A stretch of DNA of 64,000 nucleotides from contig OW804094.1 of NCBI GenBank assembly GCA_942159475.1, forward strand, positions 12,716,132 to 12,780,131, read 5' to 3'. This document shows, piece after piece, positions 27,337-38,152 of this stretch. Position 1 is the stretch's first letter. Every line of letters starts with the position of its first letter. Below the pieces are notes generated by a model, which saw nothing but the letters and a program-made list of their open reading frames with translations, ran no database searches and was not told the origin of the DNA. The position numbers were made by a program, and so were the translations under genes. The DNA is from Sthenelais limicola (taxonomy: Eukaryota; Annelida; Polychaeta; Phyllodocida; Sigalionidae).

Positions 27337-27802
27337 TATCTAGGCTCAGAGTTGAGAGAGTCTCTTCCAACTGAGGGAAAACCCTTCTCAACCAACCCAA
27401 ATTTCAGACGAAAATAAAGTTCAAAATACAGTTCAACCTAACCAAACAGGTGGTAGGTTTAGCAGAATTTAGCAGGTTTAGCAGAATTTACTAAATGTTT
27501 AGAGCTGCCGATTGTACATTTTCTGAAGACCTGAACCTGAGGAGGTGAGAGTGGCTAATATATGGGTGAAGTCGCCAGGAAATGTACAATTCACCTTCAC
27601 CAATTCTCCGAAATAACCTACATTTCAGACAAAAATAAAGTACAAAATACAGTTCAACCTAACCAAACAGATTGCTACAATCAATGCAATGCCGAATATA
27701 CTCAAATCAATCTACCTAGTATTGACCAAATTGCAGCCTAATTTAGCAGAATTTACTAAATGTGTACAGCTGCCAATTGTACATTTTCTGAAAATCTGTC
27801 CC
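27337..27802. mobile_element. MITE-B/MITE-A hybrid fragment plus an intact MITE-A
   Basis: 27337-27390 is the left end of MITE-B, running directly into a MITE-A interior and right end (27395-27536) with a short internal duplication of GGTTTAGCAGAATTTA. A fuller MITE-A follows at 27564-27802 (GGGTGAAGTCGCCAGG to CTGTCCC). Confidence 0.75.
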
Positions 27803-29299
27803 AAGGCCGGCCCAGAGGACACAGATTGTCCGCCAGCCCCGGGAGAGTTGGCTTGATTGCCCCGCGCCTCGCAATTTGTATTGAATCCCGCAGTAGTCGG
27901 CTAACAGGGCATTTGGCCTGCCGCTAACTTTTTAATCTGTTATTCGCCCCCGGATAAATACATGTAATACAGTTATTTCTTGTCAAAATAAATCAAAATA
28001 AGCTGGCACATTTCCCCATGTTTCAGTCCTGAAATACGAACAAATCCCGTTTTTTACTTAAAAGGAAATTTTGGATTTTAAGTAATCGTGTTTAATGCAG
28101 TGGTTCTGTGTTCAAAATAATGAATGGATTTTACTGAAACGCTCGCTAAGTACCTGCTCCTAGTTTTTCAGAAGTGAATAAATCGCAAGGTTTTTCTCAT
28201 TCCATTATTTCTGCCCTGAAATCTGAACGGATCATTAATGTTTACTGAAACATTAGATTTTAAATAGTGATATTTAACGCAATCATTTTATGTACATTGT
28301 TGACTTGACATGATGCCACTCCATAGAATCATGATCAGATGACTTTAGAAACTCAAGGAATATTTCATGAACTGGCTTGAAATGTGGTACATGTATTCAT
28401 ACAACCTCAAGTACTAGACACTCCAAATAAGAAAGCATTCAAACAAAGAGATCTTGTAAATACATCACTTTGAGAAGTATTTCATGAATAATTTTCCTGA
28501 AACAGATCACAGTTTGATTTGATTTTGATTTATACTACATTACTTTAAGGGGGTATTTCTCCGGCATATGGGAGGTATACAAGCCCTCTTGTGCCTTACA
28601 GTGGTTTTTCATTTTAGGACAGTTATTGTGGCTGAAGAAAAAATAACTGATATGATATAAATATTGACATTGTTCTGTCTACCATGGCAGTTATAAATCA
28701 TATCATCGTCACTTTGACACAATCAATGATTCCCCCGCCTCCAATATACACTGGTCTGCAGACAAATACAATCCAATACACTATATACTACTACTGTAGG
28801 TAATTATGTGTGCCATGATGAAATGTACAATATCACGGGTGTTTACTAACGTCACGTCCATGTACGGTGTGATGTTATGTGTGTATATTTCATGTACAAG
28901 TGCTCAGTGAACCTGTGTGCAATGTGTATATTTCATGTACAAGTGCTCAGTGAACCTGTGTGTTATGTGAGACTAGGATACATACATATACCAAGCATAC
29001 TGAGTGACTGATATGTGGTCCCGCTAAACAAACCCCGGTCAGAACCCATCTAGGGCAAAACCCCCTAACCGGGGGGTGGGGGGGGGGGGAGGGGTGGCAG
29101 CGGGGTTCTGTCCTAGCACCCTGATATATGTATCGTACATTTAAATGTTAAAATGCGATGGGAAAAGTGACGTGTGTGTAATGATATATATTGTAATATG
29201 ACATATAGATACTATAAATGTTACCTACTAAATTTGCAGAAAACACTATAAGCATAAGTTGGGTGCATTGTATTGAAGGGAAGGCTACACATGTTAAAG
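27803..29299. other. AT-rich sequence with short duplication and G-run
   Basis: No exon is recognised. GTGTATATTTCATGTACAAG plus GTGCTCAGTGAACCTGTGTG is tandemly repeated twice at about 28879-28966. A G-rich tract lies at 29069-29100. Confidence 0.5.
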
Positions 29300-30285
29300 A
29301 TGCGATATTGTCTGAATGCGGTACACTTGTACATGTATAATATTAAAGCAGTGATACTGTATGAATGTGGTACACACATGTATTAAAGCAGTGATACTGT
29401 ATGAATGTGGTACACATGTATTAAAGCACCGATACTGTATGAATGGTACACATGTATTAAAGCGGTGATACTGTGTGAATGTGGTACACATGTATTAAAG
29501 CAGTGATACTGTATGAATGTGGTACACATGTATTAAAGCGGTGATACTGTATGAATGGTACACATGTATTAAAGCGGTGATACTGTATGAATGTGGTACA
29601 CATGTATTAAAGCAGTGATACTGTGTGAATGTGGTACACATGTATTAAAGCAGTGATACTGTGTGAATGTGGTACACATGTATTAAAGCAGTGGTACACA
29701 TGTATTAAAGCAGTGATACTGTGTGAATGTGGTACACATGTATTAAAGCAGTGGTACTGTATGAACGGTACACATGTATTAAAGCAGTGATACTGTGTGA
29801 ATGTGGTACACATGTATTAAAGCAGTGATACTGTATGAATGTGGTACACATGTATTAAAGCGGTGATACTGTATGAACAGTACACATGTATTAAAGCAGT
29901 GGTACACATGTATTAAAGCAGTGATACTGTATGAATGTGGTACACATGTATTAAAGCGGTGATACTGTGTGAATGTGGTACACATGTATTAAAGCGGTGA
30001 TACTGTGTGAATGTGGTACACATGTATTAAAGCGGTGATACTGTATGAACAGTACACATGTATTAAAGCAGTGGTACCCATGTATTAAAGCAGTGATACT
30101 GTATGAATGTGGTACACATGTATTAAAGCGGTGATACTGTGTGAATGTGGTACACATGTATTAAAGCGGTGATACTGTATGAACAGTACACATGTATTAA
30201 AGCAGTGGTACACATGTATTAAAGCAGTGATACTGTATGAATGTGGTACACATGTATTAAAGCGGTGATACTGTGTGAATGTGGT
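29300..30285. repeat. 38-bp minisatellite with higher-order structure
   Basis: The basic unit contains GGTACACATGTATTAAAGCA then GTGATACTGTATGAATGT. About 26 units include shortened ones (the recurrent AAAGCAGTGGTACACATG). In the right half the mix of full and short units recurs with a period near 172 bp, with one later period shorter by one unit. It ends about 70 bp from the donor of the exon at 30354-30488, so it probably lies in an intron. Confidence 0.85.
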
Positions 30286-30353
30286 GGCCTGACTGGTCAA
30301 TGTGCAGCAATGTAGAGATGTACCTGTGGTTGAGAAGGTTGCATATTTTGTAC

Positions 30354-31321
30354 CTGAAGCGGGATTATAGGCGCGGTGCCGGGCAGGCAACCGCAGCACT
30401 CGCGCACCAAGTGTACGATCCAGTCACGGTCGGACTTGCTTGGTCTTGACCACAACTGAGAAGGAAGTTCAAAGGAGAAATCGCTAGCCTGGGTGTAAAG
30501 AAAGAATAGCGACATGGTACATTTATTGGTGTTGTTGTTTTGTAGTGGTTTGTACCAAATGTATCTTGGTCAAATTAAAATAATTCCTGGAATAGAAGAG
30601 TTAATAATACATTATCCAGGTACTAGTGGGTCAGCTCGTCAGGAAATGTACAATTCACCTCCACCTATCCTCTCAAATAGACCCAATTTAAGCTTTAAAA
30701 AAATTAGGTTTAAAATATAGTTCAAAATGTCAGAACAGATTCTTTTAATCAAGACAATCCCATATATACTCAGATATTCAGAAATACCTGGTATTCATTG
30801 TTTCACCAGGATAATTCGGCCTAATTTAGCAGAATTTACTAAATGTGTAGAGCTGCTGATTGTACATGTCTGACGACCTGAGCCTAGTGGAAGAGCAGTT
30901 GTATGAGCTGAACTAGTCTTGGTAAAATATGTTTGCACCATGAAAACTATACCGTCTTGGTGTTATGCCTTGCGATGATAATCTCAGGAAAAATAATAAA
31001 CTAATGTAAATGTAAGTTATGTGTGAAGGATATATACTGCAGCAGTTCTATGTGATAACCAAAGCCTTAGATAGAACTGAACGAGAAGTTAGAACTACAA
31101 GTGTGATTCAATGGCTCCAGTTTACACTTTATTTTGCTTGCAACAAGTGGCCACAGGTTGTGCGTTGGATGCAAAATTACGTGTAAACAAAAGCCATTGA
31201 ATCACACGAGTAGTTCCTAATTTCAAGTACAGTTCTTTCTTTATACTATGACTTGGAAATAATGGAAAATCATCATTCTTACGCTTGTAATGGGCTGGCA
31301 GAAGCAGTTCACAACGGCCAT
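30354..31321 (-). CDS. N-terminal exons of an unidentified gene
   Basis: Exon 1 is inferred at 31321-31283: ATG then 13 codons, MAVVNCFCQPITS, donor GTAAGA, phase 0. Exon 2 is 30488-30354 (45 codons, acceptor TTCTTTACACCCAG, donor GTACAA, phase 0 at both ends). It reads with SDFSFELPSQLWSRP, KSDRDWIVHLVRECCGC and LPGTAPIIPLQ. A second possible donor lies about 33 bases further on. Exon 2 is GC- and CpG-rich against an AT-rich background and stays open across both junctions. The family was not recognised and later exons were not found. An extra exon between these two cannot be excluded. Confidence 0.45.
30628..30884. mobile_element. MITE-A copy in the intron of the unidentified gene
   Basis: A GGGTCAGCTCGTCAGGAAAT left end and a diverged right end. 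The 4-bp TAGT is duplicated at 30624-30627 and 30885-30888. Confidence 0.78.
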
Positions 31322-31690
31322 GTTTTTCTTAATGTGCTTCGTGGCTAAGTAAGTTCATCTCGGATTGGTCTGACGTCATCAATGACGGGGATATAGACCA
31401 ATCACAGACACGCTTACACCGCGGCCATTCCGTCTCTTTATACAACACAATGGCAACACTAATAAATGAACTTATTACACCCCTGTGATGTAGTTGCCTA
31501 TACTTTCAACATTGTACCACCCGCTTACAGAGGGTGGTTGATAACATGTTAATTACATCGCCCTTAGCTAATAACAAAAGTAGGCCCAGTACATAGGCCT
31601 GATCACTGCGCGGGAAAAAGCGTTGTCAAGCACAATGTGCGTTACTAACGTTGTGTAAATAGAAGACGTCACGATGTATGCTTTTGCGTC
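31322..31690. promoter_or_regulatory. Promoter-like region with CRE and paired CCAAT boxes
   Basis: TGACGTCA (exact CRE) at 31371-31378 is bracketed by ATTGG at about 31363 and CCAAT at about 31398, in opposite orientations. GACGTCAC recurs near 31664. This fits the minus-strand start at 31321 and perhaps a plus-strand start at 31691. Confidence 0.5.
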
Positions 31691-31712
31691 ATGGCCGGCA
31701 TCGGGGAAAAAG
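31691..31712 (+). CDS. Possible first coding exon of a divergent gene
   Basis: ATGGCCGGCATCGGGGAAAA, then AG and the donor GTAAAT, encodes only MAGIGEK plus one base. It lies 370 bp from the opposed start at 31321, across the CRE/CCAAT region. Upstream ATGs exist in other frames. No partner exon was found, so this is weak. Confidence 0.2.
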
Positions 31713-32228
31713 GTAAATTATGGCCTCCTAGCTTCCTTATTTATCCACAAACAGTCAGGATTTCTACTTTATATTGATTATAGCCTATTCTCTGTGCAAA
31801 TCATGTTGATTCACTGTCAAAACTGGTGTTAAATCTGCCAATTCACTGTGATTCACTGTCACCCACATGTAGGTCTATAGGCCTAGTCGACCTCTGTAAT
31901 TTAATTATTTATGCAATTCAAGTCCTTATAAGGTGTGGCAGATGTTAATTAAAGTGTTGTTACTAGTTTTTTTACACAATAAAAGTAATAGGATATTTAT
32001 TTGTATTCTGTTAGGATCTAATCCATAGACCTAGGCCTAGGCCTAGCCTAGGCCTACTCAGTAACTGAATTGAAACTATTCCTGTCTAAAAATTGTCAGG
32101 AACTATTTTCCTTCATGTTCACAAGAAAAACACAATCAAATGAGGAAAACAACTTGATTTATCAGAACTATAGTATACACATTTCTGTTAGTTTCTGTTG
32201 TATTTATTTCAGGGGTGTAATAAATATA

Positions 32229-32376
32229 GAACATGCCAACGGGGAGGGCAGGAAAGGTGTTATCCACCTCGATTTAGGTGGAGGGACCTCGGGCCTACGC
32301 TGCGCTTCGGCCCTCGGTCCCCCCACCTAAATCCTCGGTGGATAACACCTTTCCTGCCCTCCCCGTTGGCATGTTC
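32229..32376. repeat. Near-perfect long inverted repeat (hairpin)
   Basis: Arms of about 68 nt begin GAACATGCCAACGGGGAGGG and end with its complement, differing at only a few positions, around a loop of about a dozen bases (TACGCTGCGCTT). They include AGGTGTTATCCACC and its complement. The arms are GC-rich in an AT-rich setting. Confidence 0.85.
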
Positions 32377-32782
32377 CATCTATGTATTCTTCCCGCCCAA
32401 AGTGAAAAACCCATTCAGTCGTAGTATAATGTAGGAATTCTACATTTATAAATCTGCACCAGCACAGATTCATTTGTATGGCACCTGCTTTGTATGAGCG
32501 TCTGAAGTGATTTCCTCACCACGGTCCCTGGACCCCACTCTAATTAATAGTTGTCAGGCATGCTACCCCCCCCCCCCCCCCTTCCCCCTTCCCTTCCTCC
32601 AGTACAGCCCTGGAGTTTTTACCCCCTATTAGTTACTACATCAATATCATACCTTTTTAACCCTTGTTTTTCCACCCAGACTTCCTCTAACATTTACTTT
32701 CATGATGAAGATTAATTGGATTAATCTAAAAAAAGGGATCTTTAATGGGCCGTGCTAACAGTTAAACAAGGATTGTGTTTAA
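32377..32782. other. Intergenic sequence with poly-C run
   Basis: No gene is recognised. A C-run lies at about 32567-32592. Confidence 0.5.
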
Positions 32783-33189
32783 GGTGACTCAGTACTGATC
32801 TTGTAACGGGGTGCGCGGTAACGCCTAGCGTGAGTAGTGGGTTACAACTTTTGCCATTTTTCATGCAATGTGTATTCAATACATATAGCAGGGAATATCA
32901 GCATTATGCAGACGAAGTATGTATAATATAAACATTTCAGATAAAAGATTTATGCTGATTTTTGGTGTGGGAGTTAGTATCTACGATCCCTATACATCCA
33001 TATTAAATTTCATTAAAATTTATGGAGCCATATGTGTGTAAATCAAATATTTATCATTTTTAGCCAATTTTCTCATAATTAAGTTGTAACATAAAAAATT
33101 TGGCCTGGAAATTCATGCTGATTTTTGGTGTGCGAGTTAGTAACTATGATAGCTGTATCCATATAGAATTTCATCAAGATTTATGAAGC

Positions 33190-33613
33190 TGTAGTGTCCG
33201 ATCGACGGCCTTAAGCGACTATGAGACTTAATCTATCGAATAAAGACAACGACAACAACAGGATCTAATGGACCTCGCCAGCTTCTCTCTTTATATACTT
33301 CTGTTCCTCACCCGGGCTGCTCTCACGAGAACAACAACTATACAATACGTCATATCGAGTAATCAATACATAGGTGTGCATACACAATGGGTGTATAAGG
33401 AAGGAATAACAGTAAATATATGGAACAAGCAGTATCACACAGCAATAAAAAAGTTAAAATACAGACCACCGAAATACAACGACCTCTATCGGTCAAAACC
33501 CACCACAACCGCGACCAGCGCGGCTACTCTAGACTTACTTAGCGGGACTGGTACAACAGCCGCGTAGCCCCGGCTCTGGTTTAACAAATGTCAATCCAGA
33601 GCCGCGCACCACA
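33190..33613 (-). repeat. 3' LTR
   Basis: On the minus strand it begins TGTGGTGCGCGG and ends CACTACA. It contains TATATAAAG (about 33289-33297 on the complement), a TATA box that would place R/U5 in the last ~80 bases. No canonical AATAAA was seen on this strand. Confidence 0.93.
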
Positions 33614-33616
33614 ATG

Positions 33617-33630
33617 CCCCTCCCCTTTTA
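33617..33630 (-). other. Polypurine tract
   Basis: AAAAGGGGAGGGGC on the minus strand lies 3 bases before the 3' LTR. This is the expected plus-strand DNA primer site. Confidence 0.85.
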
Positions 33631-34231
33631 TTGTTAGGAGGGCACAACCGCTTTAGACCTTACATAAGAGTCTATACCATAAGGTTTACAAGTAAGTTTA
33701 ACGCAAGCAACAATAGTAGGTAAATTTGACACTCAAACAATATAAAAATTATCACAGAGTAAAAATATGATAACACAGGAATCCATACCGGTTTGTAGAA
33801 TACACGAACAACGCTGAAGTAAAAACACACAAGGAATTCTATCGCAGTGTGAAGAAATATCCACTCCAGTCCATATGAAAGTTTTAGTCCGTATGTAAAA
33901 GTATTCACAGAGTTTCCAACCGCAAGGTATTGTCCGCAGGTTGGTAAACGTAGCACAAATGTCCGGTAACATCCTAGTTTAGTCCGTTTGAGGCACAAGT
34001 TGGTAGGTCTTGATAATAGTCTTTTGCTGGTGTTCGAGGTAAAATCCAACGTCCAAGTCCAAGCTGGTTACAATCCGACCAAGGCGACTGGTAGAAAGGT
34101 CATCCCGGGTCATGTCCATCAAGTCTGGTCATCTCAGCTGGGCTATCCACTACCGCATACGGCTCGAGTTCATCACATCTCAAGTATCAAAATGAACAAC
34201 AAACCTCAGAGACAGATTCCAAGGCGAAATT

Positions 34232-37200
34232 TTAAACCGTCGGGTAAGCATCATCAGGGTCTCCCTTCAGCAATTCCTCCTCATACGCAGGATCAATTTC
34301 CATATTCCTATCTTCCTCATCAACACCCCGCTCCCAGGTATCGCTACCATGGGGAGAACCAGAAATATCCTGCTTCTCATTACCCACAGAGATAGTACCC
34401 GGGTCTGACTGTGTTTCTAACACCACTTCCTTGGTCGGTGTGGGTTGGTCTTCTCCCGAACCAAAAGTCATAGCCCTAGCAATCATATCGCCAATTTTTC
34501 TCACCGGGGAGGAGAAAAGAGGAGTCACGGTTGACAGTTGAACTGACCCCTTCTCCTCAATACCCACGGGAGTCACACCAACAAATCCTGGCGGAGCAAT
34601 GGGAGCGCCACTCGTATCCAAAATACCAGCGGCTGACTGACCATGAACACGAGCGGGAGAGCCCTGTATAGACGGGTTTCCCCCTAACTGCCGCTGCACT
34701 CCACCGAACTGGGTCAGAGGCGCAAAGCCCTGCATTAAATAAGGACTATATGAAGGCAAGGACAATTGAGACTGCTGCATATGCTGGCTTTGCTGTTGTT
34801 GCAAAGTTTGCTGCAACTGCCGTTCTTGCTGCAACTGTTGCTGTTGCAACTGCTGCTGCTGCAACTGCTGCTGTTGCAAATGCTGTTGTTGTTGCAGAGA
34901 CTGTTGCAACATATGCTGTTGTAATGGCGATTGAGCAGGCAACTGTACAGTAGTCTGACTCCACCTAGCACCACAACGTTGCGGAGATACTAAATCAATT
35001 GATGGGTTCATCACTGACTTCCAAGTATCACCACAAGGTCCTTCCAAAATCTCCTTAACAATAATCGGCTTAACAGGAGTCACAGCCGGAGCAGCTGGCA
35101 ATCTCTGCAAAGTCAATTTCTGTAGAGGTGGGTGAGGTTGCACGACAACTCGCTGCGGCCGAGGCGAAACTTTCAACACTCCCTCAGCAGGCGGTTGTGT
35201 CTGCCTTCTCTGTGGAGAAGCAGGCAAAGGCAACTTCGCCAGAGAAGCGGTATGTTGCTGCAACAAATCCGACATAATCTTTGCCAGATCCGATTTCCTC
35301 ACCACATCAGAGTCAACCGCTTCCGCCTTCTTCTCAGTCTTTTTCCTTTTCATCTCCGGTTCACCAGACTCATAAGCAGAGAGCTGACACTTCAAATCTA
35401 GAATTGTTTCCCTAGAAAGATGGTCCTCCTGCTTATAATACTCCAACTGCCTGGTTAAATCAACGATCCTAGCCCGCATAGCCGGGATCTCTGCCGCAGC
35501 TGCTCTCACCTCGCTGATATCAATCATAGGGGTTAAAGCAACTTGTACGGCTAGCTTCACAGCGTCTAAGGACCGAGCGACAGCTTGGTTGATACCAATT
35601 GAAGCATCGGACAAGGTTCTATCAATATCTGTGGCGGCAGAACACAAAGTCTCATCTGTAGGCAAATAAGGAAGCACAGAAGCTGCAGCAACTGGCCTAG
35701 CACTTTCCTGATTCGTATTCCTCATATTGACAGGCAACTCTCCATGAGCAACCACCCGCCTATCAGTTGCTTCACCACCAGGAGCACCAGCGGCAGCCGC
35801 AGGCATATTCAATGCAGCCACGCTTGACGTATCCTTCGGGCGAGCACCAGTCAACACGGCAGCAATAGTCGCTTGAGAAGGGCCTTTAGCAGTCCAAGCA
35901 TTCTTAGCAGGCAGAGGAGCATCAGCGAAATTTTTATTCACTGTCCTCCTAGCCTCAGTAGCACTATGCCGGGCCTCGGCTAGAGCTCGATGGCGGCCGA
36001 TGGTCATAACACGATCAAGATCGTATCTGCCCATCCGCGCAAATCTCACACAGCCGAGGTTAGCCGCTTCCTGCTCCACCACTCTGTAGCTGGACGTCCA
36101 CTCCCGCGATCTTTCAGGTCCATTCCTATGTCCACTAGGACCCTTCATCAAATGTTTAATCAAATCTGATCGTCTGTCTAACCTTACTCCACACGAATGA
36201 GCATGTGGGCAAGTAAGGAGTTGCACAGCTGGGCAGTGCTCCTCACACAAATGTCGATAAAATCGTTCTTTGGTGCGATAGATTTTAATCCCACAAGGAT
36301 TAATTTCCTCGCCCAAATAACGACACCAAGTGAATGGACACCTATACCCTGGTTTCCATAGCAAGGGGGCGCCATTCAGCTTATCCATTACCAATTCAAT
36401 AATCTGCTTATGTCCATCAGCTTTCCCAGTACGAGATTTCAAGTAGTGAAATTTATCCTCGTACCGAGGCATTATTGGAGCTTCCGTCCAATAATCTCCC
36501 AACACCTCATCTTCATCATCCGATTCTGGAGCAGTGGTAACTCCATCATTCTTCTTGGGGACAATATTAGCCATATTGGTTGGAGTCAACTCAATTCCCT
36601 CAAGCCTATCTTTCAACCACCAACGAGCTTGGTTTCGCACGGGAATAGAGGGGTCAGTCATCTTCTTAGCCGCACCCTTCCAACCTGGCTTTGACAATGC
36701 CTTCACAACATCCTCTACCGTGTTTAGGCCGGGACCACCTGTGTGACTGGAACGCGCCTGGTCACCACCATCCACGGAGGAGCCTCGCGAACTACTGCTC
36801 GCATTCCTCTGCCTATCACGGGTCTTGCGGGTGTCCTTAGGCGCACCCTTAGGAGAACTAAATTCCTTCTTCTTCAATTTCGATTTACCACTGTCAGATT
36901 TTGCACTATCTGACACGGCACCAGAGTCTTTATTCTTTTCGGTCTTCTCATCCAATTTCTTGTCTGCCTTAACATCCGATTTCTTGTCTGCCTTAACATC
37001 CAATTTCTTGTCCTTCCTCTTAGGTTTAGGCAAAGAAGCGGCTGTGGTAGTTTCCTCACCATCACTATCACCCGCCTCGGCGGCTTTGGAAGCAGAAGCA
37101 GTAGCCTTGACATGCTTAACTTTCCTCCGCGACCTAAGCTTAGGAATTTGCCAATCAGCCACAGCCTTGCGCTCCTTCGCCTTCTCCAACTCCATTCTCT

Positions 37201-37429
37201 TTTTCTCAATCTTCTCATAATCTGCTTTTATCTCAGCCTCCATTTCTTCAGCCCAACTTGCACTAGGCGGCTCCTCTAGCGAGACAGATTCAGCGACCAC
37301 AGGCGCAGCGTCTTCGGCTGTGGGCTGACTCCCGCTAGCTGCTGCATCATCACCAACCACCGCCTCCTTCTTCTGATTATCGCCCGGAGGCGACTCAACG
37401 TCCATGGCCGACTCTTCCTTGTCAGACAT
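34232..37429 (-). CDS. Retrotransposon ORF3, 1065 residues, zinc-finger/coiled-coil/poly-Gln protein
   Basis: The third ORF lies in the usual env position but shows no signal peptide or membrane segment. It starts at a canonical ATG (37429). In order: acidic N terminus (1-60), charged helix (about 60-100), Lys/Asp repeats (KADKK, about 140-170), Ser-rich stretch (210-230), and two C2H2-like fingers. These are C364-x4-C369-x23-H393-x4-H398 and C407-x5-C413-x12-H426-x7-H434. A coiled coil near residues 650-700 and a Gln-rich tract (about 34770-34930) follow, then an acidic tail. The fingers and basic patches suggest nucleic-acid binding. It could be a second nucleoprotein, a regulatory protein or a captured host gene. 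It may be made from a spliced RNA, since 723 bp separate it from pol. No family was recognised. Confidence 0.85.
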   Translation of the reverse strand: MSDKEESAMDVESPPGDNQKKEAVVGDDAAASGSQPTAEDAAPVVAESVSLEEPPSASWAEEMEAEIKADYEKIEKKRMELEKAKERKAVADWQIPKLRSRRKVKHVKATASASKAAEAGDSDGEETTTAASLPKPKRKDKKLDVKADKKSDVKADKKLDEKTEKNKDSGAVSDSAKSDSGKSKLKKKEFSSPKGAPKDTRKTRDRQRNASSSSRGSSVDGGDQARSSHTGGPGLNTVEDVVKALSKPGWKGAAKKMTDPSIPVRNQARWWLKDRLEGIELTPTNMANIVPKKNDGVTTAPESDDEDEVLGDYWTEAPIMPRYEDKFHYLKSRTGKADGHKQIIELVMDKLNGAPLLWKPGYRCPFTWCRYLGEEINPCGIKIYRTKERFYRHLCEEHCPAVQLLTCPHAHSCGVRLDRRSDLIKHLMKGPSGHRNGPERSREWTSSYRVVEQEAANLGCVRFARMGRYDLDRVMTIGRHRALAEARHSATEARRTVNKNFADAPLPAKNAWTAKGPSQATIAAVLTGARPKDTSSVAALNMPAAAAGAPGGEATDRRVVAHGELPVNMRNTNQESARPVAAASVLPYLPTDETLCSAATDIDRTLSDASIGINQAVARSLDAVKLAVQVALTPMIDISEVRAAAAEIPAMRARIVDLTRQLEYYKQEDHLSRETILDLKCQLSAYESGEPEMKRKKTEKKAEAVDSDVVRKSDLAKIMSDLLQQHTASLAKLPLPASPQRRQTQPPAEGVLKVSPRPQRVVVQPHPPLQKLTLQRLPAAPAVTPVKPIIVKEILEGPCGDTWKSVMNPSIDLVSPQRCGARWSQTTVQLPAQSPLQQHMLQQSLQQQQHLQQQQLQQQQLQQQQLQQERQLQQTLQQQQSQHMQQSQLSLPSYSPYLMQGFAPLTQFGGVQRQLGGNPSIQGSPARVHGQSAAGILDTSGAPIAPPGFVGVTPVGIEEKGSVQLSTVTPLFSSPVRKIGDMIARAMTFGSGEDQPTPTKEVVLETQSDPGTISVGNEKQDISGSPHGSDTWERGVDEEDRNMEIDPAYEEELLKGDPDDAYPTV

Positions 37430-38152
37430 CCTATCTGCTTGAGAACTCCAGATGGAGTTTCAAGGTTAGGGACACAGACAAAATACAAACTCTGCCAACC
37501 AACTCAACAACAACCTAGGAATACAATGATTTATCGGGGGGATAAGCCAAGCAAACCAAGTCACATACAACTGGATAGTGAAACACGTGCGTTGTGTTCA
37601 CTGCCCGAGCGTACTCTGCAGACGGACGCTCCCGCCAGCTCTCGTGACCTAGTCTCGCGACACCTCCGCCAATCGGAGGACTTTCTTCCCTCTAAATATA
37701 GCATCATAAACCTGTTGCCGAGCCGTTCACGCCAGAGTACACACGGCCTGGATACCGCTGCCTGCCTGCTCACTATAGCAAGCATACACACAGTACCAGG
37801 GACCTGAACTCCCGAGCAAAGTCCATCACTCTTTCACTTGCAGTAACCAATATCATTAGAAAAGAAAATCAAGCAGTCTCTCCCTACTTTCCGTGGGGTG
37901 TATTGCTTCGGCCCAATCACATTTCCCAGTAGGTGTCAGGACAATGAGAGGCTACATGCCCTGCCAGTCGATTACATTTTCCAAATCAATTCAATTACTG
38001 AACCACGTACAGTAATTATGATGTTTTTTTTAATTAAATAACTCCCACACACGGAGTAGCTTCACCCCCGCCATGCTCGTGTAAGACATTATTAAACCAG
38101 TACTTCTCGTTGTGTCATTTTTTTTTTCCTCTGCACCTTTCACCCAATTTTT
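37430..38152 (-). other. Retrotransposon spacer between pol and ORF3
   Basis: 723 bp without a long minus-strand frame. Plus-strand frames here are not supported. It may hold a splice acceptor or internal promoter for ORF3; none was clearly seen. Confidence 0.5.

Noticed and set aside
29300..30285. CRISPR array
   Set aside because: The units are contiguous with no unique spacers, and the context is a eukaryotic intron. It is a minisatellite.
33268..33567. Plus-strand 99-codon frame present twice, in both LTRs
   Set aside because: It is identical in both places only because the LTRs are identical, and it runs antisense to the element. There is no sign of a product.
37439..37807. Plus-strand frame in the pol-ORF3 spacer
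   Set aside because: It is antisense to the retrotransposon with no conserved domain or independent promoter.
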